Positions 1-9,282 of a stretch of 64,000 bases of DNA are shown piece after piece. The stretch's first letter is position 1, and each line of letters begins with the position of its first letter. The DNA is from Gyromitra esculenta. Lineage: Eukaryota; Ascomycota; Pezizomycetes; Pezizales; Discinaceae. The DNA is taken from positions 496,001-560,000 of the forward strand of contig JBCAML010000017.1 in NCBI GenBank assembly GCA_038503075.1, read 5' to 3'. A program made the position numbers and the translations under genes. The notes beneath the pieces were generated by a model. It was given only the letters and a program-made list of their open reading frames with translations. It did no database searches and was not told where the DNA came from.

Positions 1-141
1 TCTCGTACATAGAGCTATATATATATAATATATAGCTCTGCTTTTCGTCAACCTTAGCTCTCCCCCCCCCTCTTTCTCTGCTGAAAAAAGAAAAAAAATT
101 AAATGTGCTAGCTAGCGCAAATGTACCTCCGAATGAAACTC

Positions 142-780
142 TTAATTGCCATCCGAGTCAAGTTTAGTTTGCACTCCATTACGGTCCGTGTATTCGTATG
201 AGCCGTCGATGAACCGCTTCGTGATATTGCCGTCGTCATCCCTGTGCCAGGTCGTACCCTTAATTCGATTTTGTAAGGGTTTTTTTAAAAAAATTTAAAT
301 TTTGGAAAGGGTTGGGACAATGGGGGACCTACGTCTCCTCTTCGAATGAATGCGGTCTTGTCGTTACCCTCTAGATAGGGAGAAGATTAGTATCAATACG
401 TCCCGGGGGGGAAGGGGGGAGATTTTTATCTAACACTAACCAGCATCCCATCTATGATGTTTACCGGGTTTGGAGATATCATATGTAACGCCGTCGTAAC
501 TGAGGGTTGTCGCCTTCACGTAGGCGTTCGTCCCGCCGATACTCGCACGCATGTAAGAACACGAAAACTATCGCCTTGTTAGCTAGGGCTTTAACTAGTA
601 GAAAAAAAGAAAGTTGTCGAGGGTGACAGTACTGCTTGGCCACTGTTCGTGTTATCCCAGTAGTAAGTTCCATCGTCTAAGACGGAGAGATTGGTTAGAA
701 TCGGCCTATGGCTAGATGAGGGATTGTGTCCATCCCAAGTTATACTCACGGTTGTCAAAGCGGGTGTTAACGTTGGCCAT
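142..780 (-). pseudogene. Four-exon DGxxYW/WHRDxDGN family, member A (frameshifted)
   Basis: Reconstructed as four exons: 750-780, 441-676, 333-370 and 142-258. Exon 1 starts MANVNTRFDN and ends on a GTGAGT donor. Exon 2 opens with DGTYYWDNTNSG and exon 3 encodes a stretch ending AFIRRGD. Exon 4 encodes GTTWHRDDDGN, then a Y-x-D-x-x-G motif, and stops at 142-144. The splice sites fall where they do in the intact member at 4361-5028. Exon 2 is 236 nt against 240 there, so the frame is lost inside it: a TAA follows the first 27 codons and homology resumes in other frames (TNAYVKATT matches RTYINKDG). I therefore call it a decayed copy. The function of the family is unknown. The Y-x-D-x-x-G spacing superficially recalls YD repeats, but the protein is far too short for an Rhs protein. 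A missed intron could in principle rescue the frame. Confidence 0.5.
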
Positions 781-1000
781 CGCGAGGGAGATTTTTGTAG
801 TCTGATTGAGAAAGTGAAGTTTGAGATGGGAGTTGTTGGAGGATGAGAGATATTCGGGGGAACGTCTAGGGATATAAATACTCAGGTGGTAGGAGTATAG
901 ACTCTTCCCCTAGTCTCACCCATCAACATAATTACCAAAGATTATTACGGGAGACCCACGAGAACGAGACTAGACACGAGATCATTCAACACGCGATTGA

Positions 1001-1094
1001 TATTCAGGTGGTGGCCTTAACATGGGGGGATGGTATCCGGGGATCTATATTTCAAGTGGTGGCCTTAAAATGGGGGGATAACATCCAGGGATCT
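1001..1094. repeat. Tandem direct repeat, two units of about 46 bp
   Basis: Two adjacent copies begin TATTCAGGTGGTGGCC and TATTTCAAGTGGTGGCC. Both continue through TGGGGGGAT and end in GGATCT. The copies differ at a handful of positions. No function is evident. Confidence 0.7.
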
Positions 1095-1255
1095 AGGGGC
1101 ACAGCGGACAAGGCATCGATTTCATGAAAAACGATAGCATAAAACGAATAGTTGGGCGCAAGTAATAGGCTAAGACCTTTAGGGAGAATATGGTCCTCTA
1201 TGGATCAAGCTCCGAAGACTATTTTTGTCTTGCAATTGATTAACGTCTTGCAATG

Positions 1256-1727
1256 ATATACTCATGTCGCCAGATTCATAATGCCAGATAACTAAATTTT
1301 GACTAAGGTCGGAATTATCATGTCTGTGGTATGAGATACAGTAGACTCTCGATATAAGCATACGCTCGGGACCAAAAAATGTATGCCTATATCGAGGTTA
1401 TGCTTAGATCGAGGTAGACTTTATATGTGCGAGTGAAAACGGGACTGCCGAGCTAGATGCCTATAGCACGAATATGCTTATATAGAGTATGCTTATATCG
1501 AGAGTCTACTGTACAGGAAAAAGTAGCATCTGAGAGCGGCAGCAACATTAGCACACTTTAGACAATGTATCTTAATTATTATAATTTTCTATATCCTATG
1601 GCTGTTGAAAAATCGAGCTTCCTGTGGGGATTTCACCGGTGTCTGCAGCCGGGACCCATTTTCCTGTTCTGTATCCATAGTCAGACTTCAGTTATCTGGC
1701 ATTATAAATCTGACGACATGAGTATAT
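1256..1727. mobile_element. Inverted-repeat element interrupted by a pogo-type MITE
   Basis: The left arm (1256-1303) and right arm (1679-1727) are near-perfect inverted repeats of about 45 bp, beginning ATATACTCATGTCG and containing ATAATGCCAGATAACT on the corresponding strands. Subtracting the inserted element at 1339-1511 and its duplicated TA leaves about 297 bp, a size typical of a non-autonomous DNA transposon. No coding capacity is seen. Confidence 0.7.
1339..1511. mobile_element. Pogo/Tc1-like MITE with perfect 25-bp TIRs
   Basis: The terminal inverted repeats match over 25 of 25 bases, beginning CAGTAGACTCTCGATATA. The element is flanked on both sides by TA (1337-1338 and 1512-1513). 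A CAGT terminus with TA duplication is the hallmark of pogo/Fot1-type elements. At 173 bp it has no transposase, so it would be mobilised in trans. The perfect TIRs suggest a recent insertion. Confidence 0.85.
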
Positions 1728-2240
1728 GTGGCTAGCCCCGCCACGAATAAGCGTCCATTAGTATTATCTGATTATAATTCATGCAGTAACGCTAATATAT
1801 ACTATCTTACTTTTATTTGGTTTGATGCCCATGAAAATCCCTCTAACCAACTGGAAGTTTCAATGGTTCCCGATAACTATCTTTACGACGGTTAATGGGA
1901 TATATGGGCTGTCTCTTTTGTCTGCTGTGCGCAGGTGTGCATGTGAGTTCTCACATTTGCGATCGGCGCATGCTTGTATTGACAATAGGTTTGACCTTGT
2001 TTTTTTGGAATTTATTCTTGCGGCAAGGATGTAAGGATTGGTTCTCTTCCGCTTATTCCACTCTGTTGATCGATCTCTTGTGCCATGGCCAGCAGGTTTG
2101 ACAAAATATACCAGATATTGGATGGACGAAAGGCTGGTATTGAGTAGATTACACAATAGATAGATTCCGATAGGGGCCAGATATTAATATATCGATATGA
2201 AAAAAGCTGAATTAGGGTGCACCCAATGTAAGTGGTGAAA

Positions 2241-2374
2241 GTACTTGTTAGCAAGCATACGAACCAGAAAACATGGGGAGTGTGGCTTTGTACGTTGCGG
2301 CATTAGGCACGGATTCCGTAGCATACAAAGCCACACCCCCATGTTTTCTGGTTCGTGTGCCTGCTAACAAGTAC
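2241..2374. mobile_element. 134-bp hairpin MITE, copy 1
   Basis: Arms of about 50 bp starting GTACTTGTTAGCA and containing GAACCAGAAAACATGG are inverted around a roughly 26-bp centre (GGCACGGATTCCGTA). A diverged full-length copy lies at 10477-10610 and a partial copy at 15090-15140. No open frame of note. Confidence 0.75.
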
Positions 2375-2716
2375 CTATAATGAGACTCTATGATATATGG
2401 CGCACGCACTCTTAAATGTTGACTGATCAAATCTGGGTATAGAACATGACCTCTTTCTTACTAAGTGTGCCAAGAACCTCACAAAAAACAGCCTCCTCCT
2501 CATACCAGATTGTTTTGACCATGCTACGTGCGCCATATACGATCCTTCTTGAGATATTACCCACTGAATTTTCATTGCTAAGAATCATATACAGCATAAT
2601 ATCCCCCTGTGTATATTCCATCACGGACATAGTATATCTTAGAATGTTCCACTTTGTGCTTTTTACAGCCAAAAGTGAAGTTTTATTCCACAACCCTGAT
2701 GCTTACGCCTTACAAC

Positions 2717-2863
2717 CTCCGGTAGAATTATTGTGGAATCGTGGAAAATCACGATCTAAAGCTTTTATTGATCTTCCAGGGTTCATCGGAGAGATCCCGG
2801 CAGTGGTATTGGCTGCTTGGGCGTTCGCTTACCCTTGTTTTTCTACAATAATTCTACCAGAAG
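2717..2863. repeat. Short inverted-repeat element
   Basis: GGTAGAATTATTGTGGAA near the left end is inverted as TTCTACAATAATTCTACC near the right end, about 105 bp apart. Size and layout suggest a small MITE, but no target-site duplication is clear. Confidence 0.45.
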
Positions 2864-3028
2864 CTATATAAAAAGCTAAAGATCTCCAGTACTATAGTTT
2901 TAGACTCTTTGGCTTTTCTTGAACAATTTGGCTAGTTGTGGGTGTTGGAATAACAGCTCGAAATCGTGGTCTACGCTTAAGAATACATGCGCCATACTTG
3001 TCCTAAAACTAACGTTATCCACGTAAGT

Positions 3029-3100
3029 CGTGTAAGAAAAGTCTTGATACCTCAACGGCTGTTTCGCTAGTGAGGTGGGGTGTCAAGACTTTCCTTACGC
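3029..3100. repeat. Imperfect hairpin
   Basis: GTAAGAAAAGTCTTGA on the left pairs with TCAAGACTTTCCTTAC on the right around a short loop, with CCTCA/TGAGG next to the loop. It may be a MITE remnant or a structured transcript; nothing distinguishes the two. Confidence 0.45.
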
Positions 3101-4029
3101 GGTCGTGCATCGCAGAACTAAGGATATGAGCATGGGCGAATATCAACATCACCCAGTCACGGGATAGAATTAAGAGGAACCTGGGCCATGGCTACTATTA
3201 CGTAGTTCTTTATATACTAAACGCACATAGATTAGGTGATCTTTACGGTACAGCAAATGATTCTTGGGGTGTGGTGTTCGCATCTCTAGTTTAAGGACTT
3301 GCTTAAGCTTGGAAGGCAGGCGCTGTGACAACTACGTGTATGACTTCGCCAAATGTATGTGGGGGCTGGAAACTATATTTTAGCTAAAACGTATTTTGAC
3401 GAACCAAGGTGTGCGTAATTTTTCAGAACTTCAGGAAGCATCACTACCAAACACCTAGAATATGATCGGTTTCCAAATGCTATTTTAAAGGGTCAAATCA
3501 TGATCCTGGGCCTGATTCTGTTGTAACCAAACGCAAAAACTAAGTTTAAGACGGTATTCATGCGCATGCATATGCTATCGCGAGGCTCTAGCTGAGTAGT
3601 TGGAAAAAAAAATTTAATTTATTGTTGTTGTTGTTTATTCATTTGGTACATTCAACCCGAAGGTTATGGTACTCTTAAAAAAGTCCAAAATCGCAAAAAA
3701 CATAACACAAAAACACAAAAACAAAAAGCAAAACCTAAAACAAAAGCACAAAACCAAACTCTCCTGACTTAAAAAATCCACCTTACAAAAATAACATATT
3801 TTCCTTCATTAGATTTCTAGACTTCGACTAGTGCCGTTCCTTCGGAAAGGCGGTCCCACTGTCTTAATCTTAATCTCCAATCTCCAAATCCCCCAATTTA
3901 ATTTATAGTTTTTAAAAGGGAATAAACACAAACAATGGAAATTTTAATTTTTTTGGTTAACAGGGGTTTGGTAGGAAATACACACAAATTTTTTTTAATT
4001 GTGAAATAAAAGTAAAATAGGCTCGATTG

Positions 4030-4277
4030 GTATTGTTGGGGTCAAAAACAATCGGAATTTAGCATAGCAACCAATACATCGTGACGCAACTATATAGCTA
4101 CAAATGAAGTTGTAAAATTAAGGCAAAAAGTAGAATAAGTCTCCAATATGTATGGATATCTCATGCACTTCCTGCCTCAGCAAGCATTGAAAGAGGGGTT
4201 GAGGGATCGTGTCGCATCGTGGTGTATCGGTTGCTATATCGAATTCCGGTTATTTTAAGTTTGACACCCGACAATAC
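4030..4277. mobile_element. Inverted-repeat element, about 248 bp
   Basis: The ends are GTATTG and CAATAC. Imperfect arms of about 60 bp share CGGAATT, TAGCAACC and ATACATCGTG-like blocks in inverted order (left about 4030-4090, right about 4209-4277). It lies 83 bp beyond the 3' end of the intact family gene at 4361-5028. No coding capacity is seen. Confidence 0.6.
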
Positions 4278-4360
4278 TACTTAGTGATAGAACGTTGAGA
4301 CTGGCTGCTAGCTAGCATGTTAGTTTCGTTTGCTCACGGTGTCGAGTAAATGGGAGGTAC

Positions 4361-5028
4361 TTACTGAAAGCCTTGAGCATTAATTATTAAGCCTGAGGCG
4401 TTGCGCTTAGTGACATTACCGTATTTGTCGAAATAATCGTGTGTGCCGTTGCGGTGGTGTACAGATACGTTACCGTCTGCATCTCTGTGCCATGTTGAAC
4501 CCTTCGCGAACCCACCCGTAAGCTCACATTTTGGTACAACGACGATCTTAACTTACTCTTTTCCTTCTAATGAAGGTTGTTCCGTTGGCTACAGAAAAAA
4601 CCAAGAACATAATTAAAACTTATATCGACTAACCAAAGGCACGAGGAAGATCTGAGCATGACACCGACCAGCTGTAACCTCTACAAAATCTCTTCCGGAT
4701 CTGTGAGACTTGAAAGGTATGGTATTGTTTTTTGCGTCCTTGAAGATCAAGCAACCATCTTTATTTATGTATGTTCTGCTTCGGTCTTTGTGTATATAGG
4801 TGTATGAGCCCTTCGCCTTGTAAGCTAGAGTTTCAACACATTTAGAGGGGTAGTGTTCAAAGTTAAGAGAGCATACGTCAATGTTGCTCCAGTACCAAGA
4901 TTTATCATCTAAGAGTAACAAATCAGCACCTGGCCGGAAACAGATCATATCAGGCCAAGGACGTCCTCACGGTTGGGAAAGGGAAGATTGGAGGGGTTGA
5001 ACGGGAGTCTGGAACCCTGTCGAGTCAT
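4361..5028 (-). CDS. Four-exon DGxxYW/WHRDxDGN family protein, intact member B
   Basis: Exons 4971-5028, 4669-4908, 4557-4588 and 4361-4501 join in frame to about 156 aa with canonical GT/AG sites at all three introns. The protein begins MTRQGSRLPFNPSN. Exon 2 carries HDKSWYWSN, then VETLAYKAKGSYTYIHKDRS and RTYINKDG. Exon 3 encodes NGTTFIRRKR. Exon 4 carries STWHRDADGN and YFDKYGNVTK. There is no signal peptide or membrane segment. I do not recognise a characterised family. The Y-x-D-x-x-G repeats look like short beta-hairpin modules (inference). Its two relatives in this window keep the same exon plan but are frameshifted. The stop codon sits inside CAGTAAGT, a strong donor consensus, so a fifth exon is possible. 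The start is the first ATG in frame upstream of the GTGAGG donor. Confidence 0.6.
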
Positions 5029-5957
5029 CTTTAGCAATAAGTGACTGAAATAGGATGAAATAGGATTTTTGAGTGTTGTGTCGTAAAAGGGTAGTAAAAT
5101 ATATAAGAAGGAACAGGTTCTTGAGGTTTCTGTGTAGTAAAAGGGTAGTGAAAGACATGGGACACTCGATCGTTTAAATAGTCAAGAGGGAGATCCGTGA
5201 AATCAACTGATCTGGTCCCGGGAGGGGGGGATGAGTTAAGTACATATAGGCCACGAAACGACACCTCAAAGATGGATATTCTGGAATTCCATCACCATGA
5301 AATTTCGTATTAAAAAACTAAGCATATTACCTTGAGGAATGCAGATAGTGGTATCGAGTTACGGTCCTAGAATAGAGAAAAAAAATTAATCTTTAGAGAA
5401 AAAATTTAACTTATTGTGAATGTACACACTCCTAAGCTCAACCGCTAGCGAATTAGGACCGTGGTTTTTTGTATGCGGTAATCGTACAGATGGTGTAGTA
5501 TTATTTAGTATGTAAATACTCGCATGTCTTTCTTTTCCCAATTACTTCTCTCTATTTTGGCTTATAATTATCCAATTGCAGCATCGTCTAGCTACTAGTA
5601 GTGCAAATGCTTCTGAAACGTAGTCGTACCTGTTCTTAGGTACATGTATTGTTGTGAAGCATATCACTTGGCATTTTGAGTTTTACTTTAGGCTGATCCC
5701 ATTAATCCATGGCCAATATATGGAAATAACGTAAGTGTCGGTTTAAGCCTTCTCTCTCAACATGTTGCATGCATGTACTAAAAAGAGGTTGCCTGAATCG
5801 TAGCTCTCAGCCTCAACTCACATGCGATAGATTATGGTGGTTTCTACACAGCCTGACGTTTATTCGCTAGGGAAGCCGTACGCGTACGTATACCGGCTAA
5901 CGTGCCTACATTTACTTTACCAACTTTATTAAAGCAGCGATATTTTTTGCATCACTG

Positions 5958-6470
5958 CATCACTGTGTGTTATCGCAGGCGTTGGAGAGAACCGCCCGGG
6001 TGGATGTAAAGATCCTGGTAGAAGTGGCGTAAGTGTCTTATGATTTGATTCCCCTCGAGAACCATCATTCTCGACGTACCGTTGTATTTGGTGAATAGGC
6101 CCATGGGCTTAAAGTAAAGTGGTGAGAAAGAAGGTGGCAGAGAGAGCCAATCAAATAGCATTGACTCCGTTGAAACAGGAAAGTGTTGGTAGCAACCCCA
6201 ACCCTGAGGTTCCAATTAGTTTGTTCCCACGCCTTCTTTCTCACTACTTTACTTTAAGCCCATAGGCTTACTCGCCAAATACAACGGTATTCAACAACAC
6301 TCGGAGTTATTTGCCACTCCCAAGATTTACCACTCCCAAGTGTTGTAACCCTAACATCCGTCCAAAACGCCCCAAACCCTCCTTGAGTTGGTTAGGTTCG
6401 TTGTGCCTCTCCTGCTAGGATCTTTACATCCACTTGGATGGTTCTCTCCAAAACCTGCGGTACTGTGATG
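5958..6470. mobile_element. Foldback element, about 510 bp
   Basis: Long imperfect inverted arms: the left arm (about 5958-6140) contains TTGGAGAGAACC, TGGATGTAAAGATCCT and GGGCTTAAAGTAAAGT. The right arm (about 6225-6470) contains their complements in reverse order. The ends read CATCAC and GTGATG. There is no transposase frame, so this is a non-autonomous foldback or MITE-type element. Confidence 0.7.
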
Positions 6471-6484
6471 TTCGTAGTTCTAAA

Positions 6485-6675
6485 TAGAGACTTTGCGCTT
6501 TTGAGCCAGCCCTGGTTTTTGACCAACTAGAAGCTGATCTGCACCAATAAAATTGCTAGAGATCGGAGCTGGATCCATTTGCGCAAAGTCTCTAATACCG
6601 TGTTGCCCGGGGATCTAACCAATCTGGGTGCCAATTCTCGCGACACCGAATTCTCGCGGCCCCAGGCAACACGGT
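6485..6675. repeat. Two adjacent inverted-repeat pairs
   Basis: The first pair is TAGAGACTTTGCGC (6485-6498) and its complement (6581-6594). The second is ACCGTGTTGCCCGGGG (6597-6612) and GGCCCCAGGCAACACGGT (6658-6675). They abut at about 6594-6597, as if one short element inserted next to another. Confidence 0.5.
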
Positions 6676-7141
6676 ACCTACTATGTATCAGATTGGAGGA
6701 ACTGTGGATCCGTAAGTTCATTGATCGATGTTCAAGAGTGCGCGCACCTACTGTCATCAAGGGCTCGAGTTACATTTCTAACAGGGAAGTTATGCGCGGT
6801 GCTAGAATTGGTAACCTGCTATCATCCAATCGGGTGCCACCTTATTTTGGAACGTAATATTTATGTGTGTGGCTCACAAGGGCCTAGACAAAAGTAAAAA
6901 TTGGGTAAGGCATCAACCGTAACCTCGTGGATTCACTAAACCGAAAAGAGGTATCCCGGTCTAGCTATGAATTCCGAGATATGATTAATGACTCGCTAAC
7001 CTAAAAACTCAACTGTTATAATTTCTGGGTTGCTGGGTATAGTGACCTATACGTACAGCTACTAAAGCCCGATCCGGACAATTAGCTCTTACTACCATAA
7101 CCAAAAATCGAATAAAATAACTTTAAATTACTCAATATCGT

Positions 7142-7331
7142 ATAATCTCGAAAATGACGAAATGGCCTGGGCAAAGACAACAGGAAAGTACTATATAACT
7201 ACCAGCTGAAAGATCAGAATGGGTCTGTTTGCTGGTTGAACTTGCGGCTCAGCACCCGCCCAGCCAGCAAGGGTGTGATATTCTCCTATATTTTGTCTTG
7301 ACCCGGGCCGTTTCGTTATTTTCGAGATTAT
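7142..7331. mobile_element. Inverted-repeat element, about 190 bp
   Basis: Arms of about 38 bp start ATAATCTCGAAAATGACG on the left. The right arm is its near complement, ending CGTTATTTTCGAGATTAT. The centre has no coding potential. This is MITE-like. Confidence 0.65.
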
Positions 7332-8380
7332 CCCCTAGACGGTCAACCGCTACTAATCCAAATATCGGTCGGTTTTCTAACATCCACTACCAGCCCAGAT
7401 AGCACTCAAAAATTCTAATTAATTTAGTCATATATCCAGACCTCCTGTAGAGAAAATGCACCTAACTAAAACTACTATAAATCATTATCTGGACAGAAGG
7501 TGTTAAATATTCCGAGGTCTTGGTGATTTTTAAGAAGTTCATAACTTTATACTCTACAGCCCCACCAAAGAACCCCCATGTAACAATAAAAATCAGAAGA
7601 TAAGTAAATTTTCTTCCTTGTATGTGTTATCGGGGCTATATACTGGATGTGAATGCATGTTTTTGCAAGCAACTGCACTATCTCTATAGGGTAGGGAATG
7701 CGATTTTAGAAGTTGAAAACAAGCTTTTTCTAGGCTTGGCACCGGGGACTCTTGGCAGTCCTTTAAAATGCAGATTCTACCCAACCACCACAGCTAAAGT
7801 ATAGTGCGAGAACTGATTAAGGTGTACCTATATGTGACCCTATAGTGCAACCGAGGTCTAAGAGCAAGCCAGGAATTTGGCAACCACGTGATTTGAGACT
7901 ATGTTTCATACCCGGTATGTTTTTTTCCTAGCTGTACTGACCAGATCACTGTCACCATACTTTTCAAATCCCTACTCCTCCATGAAAGTTTGTCCAATTC
8001 ACAAAAACTCTCTGATAATATCAAATTCATTTAGTAGAGATTGTCTGATTAGAGTCACCTTACCAGAATTTGATCGACTCTAGGAGGAGTAGACTGCTAA
8101 AAAAAAAAGGGTACATGATATTCGCTTCTGACACTATACTTTTATTAGGATTAATCTAGAAATTCGGATCCTTACTCTAAATTTCCGTTCTAAAAATAAA
8201 AAAATTGTCTAGATGCTCAAATCTATACTAGTATGCCTCTGATAGGGCGTCATTATGGTGGTTCAGTTTATATGTTAAAGGAACCAGTCGGGATCGCGAA
8301 GATCGACCCGTATTTGGGTCGGTGACAATCCAAGGGATACGGTACTATTTAGATCCTAGGGATTGGACGATTACAGTGGT

Positions 8381-8672
8381 TCATGGGGTGACGGCGAATC
8401 CTGTCTGATGGCGAGCAGGTATTTTCACAGTATATTTGAATACGGAGCTCAAGCTGTACTCGTGCTCTAGCATAAGTACCTGAAAATGCCTTTTGGTGGC
8501 AACGTTTTTTAATTCGTCCCGCAGCAGCACTTCAAAATATGGTTGGTCAAAGTCTTACCCTTGCTTTTAGGTACCTATGCTAGAGCACAAGTAGAGTTAT
8601 CATCTCAACCTAGCCATCGATTGGCTTAAAACCCTTGTTCGCCATTAGACAGGATTCGCCGCTACCCCGTGA
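8381..8672. mobile_element. Foldback element with nested inner inverted repeat
   Basis: The outer arms share GGCGAATCCTGTCT, inverted between about 8393 and about 8650. A second inner pair, TACTCGTGCTCTAGCATA (about 8458) and TATGCTAGAGCACAAGTA (about 8576), is nested symmetrically inside. The whole 292 bp could fold into one long interrupted hairpin. Confidence 0.65.
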
Positions 8673-9282
8673 GCGACAGTACCCCGTGAACGATAGTATA
8701 AAAAAATCTTAAAATTTAGGGTTAGGGTAACGACTCTGCCTATGTAATACTTAAGAGGTAGTTGGTTTTGTTTTTCTTTAGCTATTATGTAAACCCATGT
8801 TATTCTAAAAATGGATAATTTAGGAACTCTTGCCTCTCTGCTGGGTTAGACGGTGAACGTCGCTTTCCCCGCGACTACGGAGGTAATTAGCCTGAAGGGC
8901 ACTTAAATTCATACGGTATTTGGTGAATAGCAAGCCAAGAGCTAGATTCCTTTTCTATTTTTTGCTTTAACGGTGAGAAACCTTCGGCTTAGACCAGCTC
9001 TCGAAATAAAATCTGGTATCAAATTTACGTCTCATTGAAGCTCATGCTTCGTTAGGAGTCAAACCCAAGGCTTTAAAGATTGGCGTTTGAGCAGTTGTTG
9101 AAGAGCATGTGTATTTGCTTTGGTACAGAATATTGGCTGCAGGCGTACGAGACCAGTTTTGCTACCCTGCAGTGTAGTGGTCATATCTATCTATCAATAT
9201 ACTTTAGGGTTTGCTTATAATTAGGGGTGGTTCACAACACTGCATTTGGTATTTCGTGATTAACATCTAATCTAATCTACAT

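Larger units (their letters stand above)
781..4360. other. Gene-free, element-rich tract
   Basis: I see no supportable gene here. The stretch holds a 46-bp direct repeat (1001-1094), a nested inverted-repeat element (1256-1727), a 134-bp hairpin element (2241-2374), shorter inverted repeats at 2717-2863 and 3029-3100, an A-rich segment at 3690-3760 and another inverted-repeat element at 4030-4277. A 141-codon open frame at 2446-2871 overlaps one of the inverted repeats and resembles nothing I know. Confidence 0.6.
5029..9282. other. Gene-free tract with foldback elements
   Basis: No gene can be supported. Four inverted-repeat structures occupy much of it (5958-6470, 6485-6675, 7142-7331, 8381-8672). 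Open frames in the 60-90 codon range here mostly lie within those arms. A TTAGGG doublet occurs near 8717. A fragment near 8911-8960 (GGTATTTGGTGAATAGC) resembles part of the 5958-6470 element. Confidence 0.6.

Noticed and set aside
2446..2871. 141-codon plus-strand open frame
   Set aside because: It overlaps an inverted-repeat element, has no recognisable domain and its composition follows the local AT content.
6579..6897. Two overlapping 89-92-codon frames
   Set aside because: They start inside hairpin arms and overlap each other in different frames; no protein character.
8715..8732. TTAGGGTTAGGG as an interstitial telomere or a subtelomeric marker
   Set aside because: Only two units are present, and tbf1 elsewhere in the window does not make this a binding site without more evidence.
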